DNA of 64,000 nucleotides. Source: Nannocystis pusilla. GTDB taxonomy: Bacteria > Myxococcota_A > Polyangia > Nannocystales > Nannocystaceae. Shown here one piece after another: positions 9,187 through 18,333 of the stretch. The stretch lies in assembly GCF_026626665.1 (NCBI RefSeq), contig NZ_JAPNKE010000002.1:11180001-11244000 (forward strand), written 5' to 3'. Within the stretch, counting starts at the first letter, position 1. Each line of letters begins with the position of its first letter. The position numbers were made by a program, and so were the translations under genes. The notes beneath the pieces are model-generated. The model worked only from the letters and a program-made list of their open reading frames with translations, did not search any database and was not told where the DNA came from.

Positions 9187-11082
9187 TCATTCGCGCGGGA
9201 GTCCGCGCAGGGCGTCCTGGATGGCCTGCGCGAGCTCGGCGGGCAGCGGCCGGTATTCGTCCTCGAGCATCGGCGGGAATCCGGCGACGCGGGACAATTG
9301 CTCGACGGTGGCCCGGCGGAGGGCGTCGACCGTGCCGAAGCGGCTCAAGAGCTGCATCTCGACGGCGCGGTCGAGGCCGGGGACCCGGCCTCGCAGGGCG
9401 GCGAGGGTGACTGCATCCGCGTGGCAGGTGAAGGACAGACGGCGGGCCGGGCCGGGCGCGCCGCCCGGGCCGAGGGGGTACAGGGCGAGCTCGCCGGGGT
9501 AGGCGACGAGGAGGCGCTCGCCTTCGCGGTCGAGGGCGACGCTGGCGAACGGGTGCTCGAGCCGGAGCACGGGGACGCGGCGGACGTGGAGGGCGCCGCG
9601 CCAGAACACGCGGAAGCCGTCGTGCGCGAGGGCGAAGGCGACGCGCGGGTCGTCGTCTTCGTCGTCGTCGGATTCGTACGCCTCTTCCTCGGCGTCGTCG
9701 GGCTCGCCGGGAGGGGCGGCTTCGGCCGCGAACGGGAAGACGGTGGGGTCGTGCGGATCGATGTCCGGAGGTTGCTCGCCGCGGCGCCACAGGGCCAGAG
9801 GGGGCGGCGGGCCCGGGCGCGGCAGGTCGTCGAGATCGAACTGCGGGAGGAGGTCCGTGAGACGGAAGATCCGCGCGGTGCCCTCGATCCAGGCGTGGCG
9901 CAGGCAGGGGCCGAGGACGGCGCCTCCCTTGTAATTGCCAGGGTCCGGCAGCGGACGCGCGAGGCGATGGCCGTAGTCGTACACGCACCATTCGTCGCTC
10001 TTGTAGGGCGCCATCGGGAAGACCGGCGGGGCGAGCCCGTCCCAGTCGCTCCGATAGACGCCCCGGCGCAGGTCGAGGACGTGGACCTGGGCGAGCAGGT
10101 CGCCGCGCGCGACGAAGACCGCGTGATCGCCGGTGACTGCGAGGACGTCGCTCGTGACGGCGGGTACGGCGAATCGCAGATCGCCGGTGGTCGCGTCGAG
10201 GAGGACGACCGCGTGCGGCAAGACGAGGAGCAGGCCGTCGTCGCCGACGAATCGACAGACGAGCGGGGTCAGCGGATCGACGTGGTAGCCGTGGCGCGGC
10301 AGCGGCGGGCTGGGCAGCGCGGGGCGGAGGGCGGCGTGCAGGTGCGAGCAATAGGCGGGGACGCTGTCCGGGCCGCTGCCCCGCGAATGCGCGAGGCCGG
10401 CGGCGCGTCGCTCGAGCCAGTCGTCGTCCATGGCGAACGGCCGGGCGCGCGGATCGGGCTCGCCGGCGATCGCGGCGCACAGGGCGTCGAAGGCGTCCTG
10501 GGCGCGCTCCCACTGGGCCATGCGCATCATGCAGGGGACGCGCAATTCGAGGTAGCGGCGGTGGACGGCGAGGGCGGCGAGGAGCCGCTCGTAGGCGCGA
10601 TCGACGGCGCCGGGGACGAGTTCGCCGGCGTCCGAGAGCGCGGGCGGACGCTCGGTCGTCGGCAGCACGGGGATGTGATCGAGGAGGAGGTCGTCGCTGC
10701 CGGTGCGGTCGATGAGCAGGCGGCGGAGCGCCGCGCCGCCGCCGTTGTCGGCGATGACGTCGTAGTCGACCGTGGGCAATCGATCGGGGCCGACGAACTC
10801 GCCGTCGAGGATGCAGGTGTCGTAGCGGGCGACCGCGGCGACCTGCGCGGGCGTGAGGCCGAGCGCGGCGGCGATGCGGGCGCGCAGGCGCGGATGCACG
10901 AGCGGCTCGGGGCTGGTGACGTGGCCGGGGCGGGCGGGATCGCGGTGCGCGGCGAGGTCGACGACCTCGCCGGCGCTGGCGGGCGGCTCGCCGTCGCTGC
11001 CGAGGAGGCGCGCGCCGAGGCGGCGCACGAGCTCGGCGGCGCCGGCGTCGTCGGGGCAGAAGAAGTCGCGCCAGCGAAGCAT
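9187..11082 (-). CDS. Unknown 631-aa protein with C-terminal HhH-like segment
   Basis: I do not recognise the family. The protein starts MLRWRDFFCPDDAGAAELVRRLG and has no signal peptide, so it is probably cytoplasmic. The middle (about residues 260-540) looks propeller-like, with runs such as FVGDDGLLLVLPHAVVLLDATTG and RVAFALAHDGFRVFWRGALHVRR. It is interrupted by a very acidic linker (EPDDAEEEAYESDDDEDDD) near residue 480. The last 60 residues (DRAVEMQLLSRFGTVDALRRATVEQLSRVAGF) resemble a helix-hairpin-helix unit like those ending UvrC or RecA-associated proteins, which suggests possible DNA contact. The 5' end is 36 nt downstream of the lipoprotein gene at 11119, so the two may be co-transcribed. 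Confidence 0.7.
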   Translation of the reverse strand: MLRWRDFFCPDDAGAAELVRRLGARLLGSDGEPPASAGEVVDLAAHRDPARPGHVTSPEPLVHPRLRARIAAALGLTPAQVAAVARYDTCILDGEFVGPDRLPTVDYDVIADNGGGAALRRLLIDRTGSDDLLLDHIPVLPTTERPPALSDAGELVPGAVDRAYERLLAALAVHRRYLELRVPCMMRMAQWERAQDAFDALCAAIAGEPDPRARPFAMDDDWLERRAAGLAHSRGSGPDSVPAYCSHLHAALRPALPSPPLPRHGYHVDPLTPLVCRFVGDDGLLLVLPHAVVLLDATTGDLRFAVPAVTSDVLAVTGDHAVFVARGDLLAQVHVLDLRRGVYRSDWDGLAPPVFPMAPYKSDEWCVYDYGHRLARPLPDPGNYKGGAVLGPCLRHAWIEGTARIFRLTDLLPQFDLDDLPRPGPPPPLALWRRGEQPPDIDPHDPTVFPFAAEAAPPGEPDDAEEEAYESDDDEDDDPRVAFALAHDGFRVFWRGALHVRRVPVLRLEHPFASVALDREGERLLVAYPGELALYPLGPGGAPGPARRLSFTCHADAVTLAALRGRVPGLDRAVEMQLLSRFGTVDALRRATVEQLSRVAGFPPMLEDEYRPLPAELAQAIQDALRGLPRE

Positions 11083-11118
11083 AGGGAGGACGAGACAGGA
11101 GGGCGGGGCGACGGACGC

Positions 11119-12204
11119 TCAGCCCTGCGGGAAGCCGGTGTTGCACTCGGTCAGCGGGCCGGCGAAGCCGGCGTTGCCGGGGGCGTTGCCGCTGGAGAGG
11201 GCCGGGCCGGTGGCCAGGACGGGCGAGAGCGCGAGGGTGACGGGGTCGGCGGCGAACACCTCGGCGTCGATGCCGAGCACGTAGAGGCGCGAGACGCCGT
11301 CGTCGAACAGGGGGCCGCCGAGCGAGTGGATGCCGTAGTCGCCGCCCATGCCGAGCATGGTGCCGGTGCCGGTGGTGTAATCGAGGTTGTAGATCGCGCC
11401 GGAGTCGATGCCGAAGCCGGGGTTGTCGATGACTGCGCCCCGGGCGTCGATGCCGGGGCCCATGTCGTCGATGTCGGCCGAGACCGCGACCATGAGGTCG
11501 GTGATCACTTCGTAGGCGAGGTCGCCGGCGAGGTAGTCGCCGGTGAATCGCAGCAGTCGATTGCCGGTGTTGCTGACGTTGTCGACGCCGGTGTCCATGA
11601 GGTAGACGCGGCCGTCGCAGTCGGTGTAGAGCGCCTCGACGTAGATGCCGTCGGGCATGTCGCCGAGGACGACGACCTCGACGTCGCTGCCGTCGGTCGG
11701 CGGGGCGGGGACGTGGAACAGGCGGGTCTGACCGTCGACGCCGCGCCCGCCGAGCAGCGAGCCGTCCGCGAGCATGGTGAGGCTGCACGAATTGACGGTG
11801 TCGCCGAGCGTGGGATCGTTGACGATCGTGTTGGTGACGAGCTGGGCGACGCTGCCGTCGGCCGGGTTCAGCTCGATGTAGACCAGCAAGTCCTCGACGG
11901 AGTACCACAGCTGCGGCGTCGGGAGCGGCGGCGGCGGCGGCATGTCGGGCAGGCTGCCGAGGTCGAAGAACGGGCCGCCGCCGGTGGTGGTGCCGGTGGT
12001 GACGTCGGGGCCGGTGGTGCCCGTGGTGGCCTGCTGCGTGGTGCTGCCCGCGGGCTCGGTGGTGGTCGGCGTGGGGCCGTCGGTGGTGGTGGTGCCGGTG
12101 GTGGGATCGCTGGTGACGACGGCGGTGGCGGTGACGTCCCGACCCGAAGAAGAACCACACGCCAGCGCCAGCACCGTCCCGAGCATCGTCACTGTTCGTC
12201 GCAT
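11119..12204 (-). CDS. Predicted lipoprotein, beta-propeller-like
   Basis: A 361-aa predicted lipoprotein. MRRTVTMLGTVLALACGSS gives a short signal peptide with lipobox LALAC (Cys near residue 16). A Thr/Gly/Pro linker of about 80 residues precedes the folded part. That part has short recurrent strands (LWYSVEDLLVYIELNPADGSVAQLV, YTDCDGRVYLMDTGV, GAIYNLDYTTGTGTMLGMGG), suggesting a propeller that reports stored values, but no catalytic motif. I chose ATG 12204 because it places the lipobox correctly; the 18-residue upstream extension would bury it. It probably forms an operon with the downstream 631-aa gene. Confidence 0.75.
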   Translation of the reverse strand: MRRTVTMLGTVLALACGSSSGRDVTATAVVTSDPTTGTTTTDGPTPTTTEPAGSTTQQATTGTTGPDVTTGTTTGGGPFFDLGSLPDMPPPPPLPTPQLWYSVEDLLVYIELNPADGSVAQLVTNTIVNDPTLGDTVNSCSLTMLADGSLLGGRGVDGQTRLFHVPAPPTDGSDVEVVVLGDMPDGIYVEALYTDCDGRVYLMDTGVDNVSNTGNRLLRFTGDYLAGDLAYEVITDLMVAVSADIDDMGPGIDARGAVIDNPGFGIDSGAIYNLDYTTGTGTMLGMGGDYGIHSLGGPLFDDGVSRLYVLGIDAEVFAADPVTLALSPVLATGPALSSGNAPGNAGFAGPLTECNTGFPQG

Positions 12205-12415
12205 CGCGGCCCTCGTCGCGCGGATGATATCCGCGCCGCCGAGCCTCCTGCACGGCAAATCCTCCGGCGTGGCGCTCGCGGTCGGTGCGCACGCGCGGCA
12301 TCGGCCGCGGGGCGATCGGGACAGCTCGGGCGGCGCCGGAGCGCGACGAATCGTGCGACTTCGACGACGCGTGAATCGCTGCGCTCGGCGGAGCTTCGCG
12401 AGGTCGCGGAGGTCG

Positions 12416-13768
12416 TCACGCGCCGCTGGCGATGGCGTGGACGGCCGCGAGGGCGGCGGCGACGTCGGCGTGGGAGTTCATGACGCCGGCGGCGACGCGC
12501 ACGAAGGAGACGGCGTAGGGGCTGCTGGTGGCGTGGATGTTCCGCGCGCGCAGGCGGGCGACGACGTCGTCGGGCTCGAGTGCCTCGACCTCGAAGGCGA
12601 CGAGGCCGGCGGCGAGCGCGGGATCCTGCGGGGTCTGGACGACGACGCCGGGGATCTTCGCCAGCTCGGTGCGGAAGACGAGGTTGAGCTCGGCGATCCG
12701 CGCGGCGATCTGCGGGCGGCCGAGCTGATGATGAAAGGCGAGCGCGTCGGGCACTGCGAACAGGTGCTCGAAGGCGATGAAGCCGCCGGGCGAGACGTGC
12801 GAGGCGCGGGTCGGCGGAGTGCCGGTTCGGCGGATCCACGCGTCCCAGATCGATCGGTCGGAGAGGTCGAAGCTAGGGACGGTGGGGCGCAGCTCGGGCC
12901 ACGCTTCGGGTCGGCCGAGGATGAAGCCGGTACCGCGCGGGGCGAGCAACCACTTGTGCGCGCCGGCGACGAAGAAGTCGGCGCCCAGGCCGGCGACGTC
13001 GACGTCCTCGACGCCGACGCCGTGGACGCCGTCGACGATCAGGAGGCAGCGATCGCCGGCGGCGCGGCCGGCGTTGACGCGCGCGACGACCCGCGCCATC
13101 TCGGCGATCGGGAGCTTGAGGCCGGTCGAGGAGTGGACCCACGTGAGGCCGACTGCGCGCGTCTCGGGCCGGATCGCCCGCTCCAGCCGCTCGACCAACT
13201 CGGCGGCGGAGGTGGTGGCGGCGCCGCGCGGCATGTCGTGCAAGGCGACGAATCGCAGGCCGGCGCCGGTCTTGTCGACGGCGCGGCGGATCGATTCGTG
13301 GTGCGAATAATGGTCGTGCTCGGTGGTGAGGACCTCCTGCCCGGGCCGCAGGGACAGGCCGTTGTAGACGAGGGCGAGGCCGGTGGTGGTATTGGGGACG
13401 AGGGCGATGTTCTCTCCGCTGCCGCCGAGGTAGCCGGCCAGGGCGGCCTTGATCCGCTCGAGCGGGTGAGAAGCTGCCGCGGGGTCGAGCAAGGCGGACT
13501 CGATCAACAGGGGATTGGCGTCGAGGCGCCGCCGCCAGGTCTCGATCGCGTCGCGCACGGGTCGCGGGTGCGAGACGAGGAAGAAGCTGCTGAGGTGAAT
13601 CCAGGCCGGGTCGAGCGCGAACTCGCCGCGCACCGCGGTCCAGTCGACGAGGCCGTTGCCGTCGCGTAGGCGGCGGGGCGGCGGGGCGGCGGTGCTGTCC
13701 GTCGCGGCGGCGCCGGCGACCACCCCGCCGGCGACGAGGCCGAGGAACGAACGACGATGCAGCTGCAT
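12416..13768 (-). CDS. Class V PLP-dependent aminotransferase with Tat signal
   Basis: A 450-aa protein. The N-terminus MQLHRRSFLGLVAGGVVAGAAA is a twin-arginine export signal (HRRSFLG followed by a hydrophobic stretch). The mature part fits the class V aminotransferase fold of isopenicillin N epimerase and cysteine desulfurase-like enzymes: VPNTTTGLALVYNGL for phosphate binding, HDHYSHHESIRRAV, TWVHSSTGLKLPI, the cofactor Asp in VDGVHGVGVEDVD (D246) and the Schiff-base Lys in GAHKWLLAPRGTGF (K272). Folded export by Tat suits a PLP enzyme acting in the periplasm. ATG 13768 has GGGAGGT about 6 nt upstream, which decides the start; the upstream frame is Arg/Pro-rich. The substrate is unknown. 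Confidence 0.88.
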   Translation of the reverse strand: MQLHRRSFLGLVAGGVVAGAAATDSTAAPPPRRLRDGNGLVDWTAVRGEFALDPAWIHLSSFFLVSHPRPVRDAIETWRRRLDANPLLIESALLDPAAASHPLERIKAALAGYLGGSGENIALVPNTTTGLALVYNGLSLRPGQEVLTTEHDHYSHHESIRRAVDKTGAGLRFVALHDMPRGAATTSAAELVERLERAIRPETRAVGLTWVHSSTGLKLPIAEMARVVARVNAGRAAGDRCLLIVDGVHGVGVEDVDVAGLGADFFVAGAHKWLLAPRGTGFILGRPEAWPELRPTVPSFDLSDRSIWDAWIRRTGTPPTRASHVSPGGFIAFEHLFAVPDALAFHHQLGRPQIAARIAELNLVFRTELAKIPGVVVQTPQDPALAAGLVAFEVEALEPDDVVARLRARNIHATSSPYAVSFVRVAAGVMNSHADVAAALAAVHAIASGA

Positions 13769-14180
13769 ACGAACCTCCCTGCGGCACCAGATGCCGCCCC
13801 GAGCGATTGTGCGGCGAGATCGGCCCAAGGGCGACGCGAACGGCAGCGCGGGCGGTGCGGGCGGACGAGCAGGGCGGCCGCGATCGGTGCGGTAGACGAG
13901 GAGGCGCCGCCCGCGGGCGCGGCGGAGCGACCGCTCGCGCGGGTGCGGAGGAGGGCGAGGTGGAGTGTCGGCCGAGCGCTCGCAGCGGGACGAGCGAGCG
14001 CCAGGTCTCGCGCGCGGGCGAAGGAGCGCGGTCGTGAGGAGCGCGGATGGTAAAATGAGGGGTGAGCTCAGCCGGCGGCGAGCGGGCTTCATCGTCGGGT
14101 TGCGCGGGCGAGCGAGGCGTGAGGTGTCCGCGGGTAATGCTGCGACCGTCGCTTTCTCGAGAAAGCGGGCGGGACGGTCG
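13769..14180. other. 412-bp intergenic region, no gene recognised
   Basis: This region lies upstream of the Tat aminotransferase. It is very purine/GC-rich on the plus strand and contains TAAAAT near 14050 but no matched -35. Frames are Arg/Ala-rich and not protein-like. It runs into the 80-bp repeat array. Confidence 0.35.
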
Positions 14181-14462
14181 TGACCGTCGCCGCTCGCTTT
14201 GGGGCGTACGCCTTCGGGCTATTGCGTGCGAAGGTCTTGAGACGACCGCGAGGGAATGTAGCGACCTGTGCCGCTCGCTTGGGGCGCACGCCCTCGGGGC
14301 AGTGCGGGGAAGATCTTGAGACGGCCGCGAGGAATGTAGTGACCGTCGCCGCTCACTCGGGGCGCACGCCCTCGGGGCAGTGCGTGCGGAGGTCGGGAGA
14401 CGGACGCGAGGGAATGTCGCGACCGTCGCCGCTCACTTGGGGCGCACGCCCTCGGGCCATCG
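14181..14462. repeat. About 80-bp tandem repeat overlapping the 3' end of the WD40-BRCT gene
   Basis: Four imperfect copies are anchored by the segment GGGGCG(T/C)ACGCC at 14201, 14281, 14359 and 14439, giving periods of 80, 78 and 80 bp. Each unit also holds GACCGTCGCCGCTC and a block close to GAGACGGCCGCGAGGGAATG. The last copy covers the 3' end of the minus-strand gene ending at 14433 (EGVRPK then stop). The three downstream copies carry the same tail in degenerate form, including EGVRPE plus stop. This looks like local duplication of the gene's 3' end and trailer. Confidence 0.8.
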
Positions 14463-17055
14463 GGTGCGGGCGTCGTGCTTCACGTCGGCCAGCGACTTCG
14501 GCAGTTTGGCGCGGCGCAGGTCGGCGCCGGAGAAGTCGACGTATTGCAGGTCGGCGCCAGAGAAGTCGGCGTCGGTCAGGTCGGCGCCGTCGAAGCGGGC
14601 GTGGGCGAGCATGGCGCCGAGGCGGGCGCCGGTCAGCTTGGCGCCGGAGAAGATCGTGCGATAGCACTGTCCGCCGGTGAAGTCGGCGCCGCTCAGGTCG
14701 GCGTTGCGGAACACGACGTCGAACACGTCGACGCCGCGCAGGTCGACGCCGGCGAGGTCGGCCGCGGTGAGGTCGAGGACCTTGAGGGCGTACGCGCGCA
14801 GGTCGACGCCCGCGAGGTCGATGCCCTGCAGGGCGACCGGAAACCGCTCGCCGCCGAGCTCGCCGTAGCGGCGGCGCCAGGTGTTCCAGCGCTCGGCGGC
14901 CTGCTTCACTTCGCCGCGCAGCAGGGCCCGCGCCTCCTCGGTGGTGGGCAGCAGCAGCTGGGCGAGCGCGGCCTCGGAGAGGGTCTCGAAGGCGGCGCCC
15001 TTGCTGCCGAGCGTCTTGAGGACGGCCGCCGAGGGTCGGTCGCCGAGCGCGAGGTGAGTGACGCGCGCGTCGGGCTTGCTCGCGATCTCGCCGCCGAGCT
15101 CCTGGACCGTGGCTTCGCGGAATTCGCTGCCGACGTGCTTGAAGCGGCCGGCGAACAGGAAGCGGGCGCCGGCCAGACGCTCTTCGAACAAGGCGGGCGG
15201 ACGGGCGGGGGCGCTCGCCTCGGACGGATCGGGGGCGAGCAAGATCGGCTCGCCGACCTCGGGCTGGACGGACTCCAGGGTCTGCACGACGACGTCGCCG
15301 CCGGGGCCGACGTGGGCCACGTCGTCGCCCAGGGCCGCGATCGGCAGCTCCTCGCGGTCGTTCGGCGGGAAGACGTCGACCTCGTCCGTCGCGAGCCAGC
15401 GCGGGCGCGCCGGGTCGGAGAGGTCGAGCTGCAACAGGCGCCCGGCGGAGTCGGCGACCGCGAGGCGGCGGCCGACGAAGGCGACCTGGCCCAGGCGCAC
15501 GTCGGGGCGCGGGAGGCGAGCGAGGGTCCGGCCGTCGCGCGGATCGATGACGAGGATCGAGCTGCGGGCGTCGACGTGATTGACGCTGGCGTCGACGCTG
15601 ACGGCGATGATGCCGCGGGCGGACACTGCGAGGCCGCGCACGATCTTGTCGGAGCCGCCGCTGTCGAGCTCGATGTCGCGGATCGCGGTCGGCGAGGCGC
15701 CGAGCCGCCACAGGTGCAGGGCGGTGTCGGCGGTGGCGAGCCAGGCGTCGCGCGGGCCGAAGGCGCAGGCGCGGGCTCGTTCGGCGTGGGGCAGGCTGGC
15801 GAGCTTGATGCTGCGCTGCAGGTCCCACAGCTCGACGGCGTACTGGGCCGGGGCGGCGAGGCGCGTCTCGTCGCGCGAGACGGCGAGCGGGCCGGAGGCG
15901 TAGGTGGCGAGCTCGAAGTTCGGCGAGTCGGTGTTGCCGACGAAGATCTTGTCGTAGTCGAGGCGCACGAAGCCGCCCGAGGCCAGGCCGTGGATGTCGG
16001 TCGGCGAGAAGGTGGTGGCGAGGGTGGTCGACTCGCCGGTGGCGCGATCCCAAAAGACGCAGACCCGGGAGGAGCCGGCCGCGACGGCGCGAGCGGTGAG
16101 CGCGAGCCCCTCGAGCGGCGCGGGGGCGGCGTGCTCGACCCGCGGCTCGCCGGTCGCGGCCGACCACACGCTCAGGGCGCCGGTGGTCGAGCCGCTGGCG
16201 ATCCACCGACCGTCGGGCGACATGGCGGTGAGGGGGCCCTGGGCGTGGCGCCGCGGGACGTCGACATGGAACACCTGGTTGCCGCCGGGGACGCTCCAGG
16301 CGCGCAGGCGGTGCTCGTTGCCGAGAGAAGGCGCGCGCGCCGTCGGCCGAGAAGGCGAGCCAGCGACAGCCGGCGTCGCCGCCGACGTCGAATTGATGGC
16401 GGCCGACGAAGCCCCGCACGGGCTTCAGGCCCGGGAGCTGCCACAGTTCGACCTTGCCGTTGCCGTGGCCGGCGAGCAAGTGGTCGCCGGCGGGTGAGAA
16501 GGCCAGGGCGAGGACCTGGGTGCTCTTGCGCTTGCCCAGCTCGGCCCAGGTGCGCGCGTCGTACAGGCGGACGACGCCCTTGGACGAGCCGGTGGCGAGC
16601 CAGCGGCCGTCGCGGCTGAAGGCGAAGGCGTAGAGGTCGCCCTCGGCCTCGTGCAGGGTGTGGACGACGGCGCCGTCGCGACCGTCCCGCACCTCGGCGG
16701 TGGCGCCGATGAAGGTGATGCACGCGGCGCCGTCGGGGCTGACTGCGGCGAGGCGCAGTTGCTGCTCGCCGGTCACGCTCCAGACAGTCGCGGCGGCGGG
16801 CGACAGGCGACGAACGATTCCCCAGGTCGAGACGAGGAGGCCGCCGTCGGGCAGGACGCGGAGGTCTCGCCATTCACCGTCGAGGTCGCGGCGGGCAGCG
16901 AGCGCGCCGGTGTCGACGGCGAAGGTCAGCCAGCGCGAGGCGCCCTGGCCGATGACGAGCGCCTCGAGGCCGCGCGAGTCGGGCGAAAAGCCGACCGCGG
17001 AGAAGGTGCCGGGGGCGTTGAAGCGCGAGGCGCCGTAGTCACGACGGGGGGGCAT
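14433..17055 (-). pseudogene. WD40 propeller - BRCT - pentapeptide-repeat protein, one frameshift
   Basis: About 873 aa when joined across a break near 16325 (AFS then GNEHRLRAW). Residues 1 to about 590 form WD40-like blades (YAFAFSRDGRWLATGSSKGVVRLYD, VLALAFSPAGDHLLAGHGNGKVELW, AMSPDGRWIASGSTTGALSVW). Next, FEERLAGARFLFAGRF with LGGEIASKPDARVTHLALG and TLSEAALAQLLLP matches a BRCT domain. The final 130 residues are pentapeptide repeats of A(D/N)LxG type (LTAADLAGVDLRG, ADLSGADFTGG, ARFDGADLTDADFSGADL). There is no signal peptide, so it is probably a cytoplasmic scaffold. BRCT is rare in bacteria outside NAD-dependent DNA ligase, which makes this order unusual. ATG 17055 (MPPRRDYGASRF) was chosen as the first start after an Arg-rich leader. 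Confidence 0.8.
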
Positions 17056-17373
17056 GCGCGTCGCGATGTATCGCAATCGCGCCGCGGACGCCAGGCGCGG
17101 GAGGCGACGGCGATCGCGGGATTCGCCGGGAGGACGAAGTGCGAATGCCGGCTGTCCCGAGAGACATGTCGGCCGACGCGACGACGCCGGCCTGAGCGAG
17201 GGCCCGGGGGAGCTGCTGCACTGACGGGCAATGACGATCCGGGACACTGGAGGAGCGTCGCGTCAGTGCGCGTACCGACCGCGCGCTCGCTGTCGTCGAG
17301 ACGGGGTCGTTCGCGCCATGACGCGATGAGCGGCCGCGATTCGCAGGCCGCGAGGCGCGGGGCGAGCTCCGCG
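17056..17373. other. 318-bp intergenic region with one palindrome
   Basis: This lies between the stop of the GST gene and the start of the WD40-BRCT gene, both on minus. The only structure I see is a TGTC-CCGAGA-GACA hairpin at 17153-17166, directly followed by TGTC, a member of the dispersed palindrome family. Confidence 0.5.
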
Positions 17374-17984
17374 TCAGCGGGCGTACCAGGCGACGATCTT
17401 CGGGTGCTGGGCGACGGCCCGCTCGATGCCGCTGAGGCGCGGGAACTCGGCGAACACGTCGCTCGGCACGTGGTCGACGTTGCCGGACGAGAACCACCGC
17501 GCGACCATGTAGAGCTTGAGGTCGGCGACGTGAAGGGTCTCGCCGGAGATGAAGGGGCCGGAGCCGAGCTCGCCGAGGCGGCGCTCGACGGCGCCTGCCC
17601 AGCGCTTGAGGAAGCCGCTGGCCAGCTCGCGCGCGCCTTGACGCGCTCCTCGGGGTCCTGAATCCGCAGGACCGGCACGACGGCGGCGCGCAGGTCCTCG
17701 GCCGCGTGCATGAGCTCCTCGTGCCGCGCGGCGAGCCAGTTGTCGCGCGGGTGCAGGCCGTGCTCGCGGCCGATGTAGACGAGGATCGCGTTGCTCTGGG
17801 CCAGGACGCCGCGGCCCTCGACCTCGAAGGTCGGCAGCACACCGTAGGGGGTCTGCTCCTTGCGCGCGGGCCAGTCGGGGCCCTTGATCCGGTCGTCCTC
17901 GAAGGCGACGCCGGCGAGGTGCAGCGCGAGGCGACACTCCTCGCCGCGGCTGCCGGGGAAATCGAAGTAGCTCAGCTTGGGCAT
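17374..17984 (-). pseudogene. Glutathione S-transferase family protein, one frameshift
   Basis: About 203 aa when joined across a break near 17635. The N-terminal thioredoxin-like half runs MPKLSYFDFPGSRGEECRLAL, with PYGVLPTFEVEG (the cis-Pro loop) and LAQSNAILVYIGREHGL (the glutathione Ser site, QSNAI). The C-terminal helical half has GSGPFISGETLHVADLKLYMV, the N-capping box typical of GSTs. The family conjugates glutathione to electrophiles or reduces peroxides; myxobacterial paralogues are mostly of unknown substrate. Both halves are in register after one base is added, so consensus error is likely. Cytoplasmic. Confidence 0.8.
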
Positions 17985-18333
17985 GGGCCGAACTTATCCC
18001 CGAAACCCGCCGGTCTGACCGGAGGTGGGCGCGAGTCGTGCGGGCGACCGGCGGGTCGATTCGCTCGCGCCCCTCGCGGCGGTCGCGAGTGGTGCGGATT
18101 GCGCCCTCGCTGCGGCCGCGCGACGTGGCGGGCCCGGCCAGGGGCGGCCGAGCGCCGTGGGGGGAGGCAGGCGGGCGGGACCGGCCTCTGCGGCGGCTCG
18201 CGGCGCGGGGACGGTTGCTCCCGCGGGCGGGTCGATCATAGCGGCAGAGCGGCGAGCAGCCGTCGTGCTGCACGCGAGCCGAGGAGCGCCCGGTCACGCC
18301 GGGGTGCGCACGAGCTGCCTGGATCCCCCTATC
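17985..18333. other. 349-bp divergent intergenic region, nothing recognised
   Basis: This lies between the divergent GST gene and the membrane-anchored unknown gene. It is extremely GC-rich. No promoter pair, palindrome or protein-like frame was found. Confidence 0.35.

Noticed and set aside
8867..12483. Long open frames on both strands over 8.9-12.5 kb (1144 and 1061 codons)
   Set aside because: They overlap the 631-aa gene and the lipoprotein gene, are dominated by Arg/His/Pro or Glu/Gly/Ala, and have no motif or ribosome binding site.
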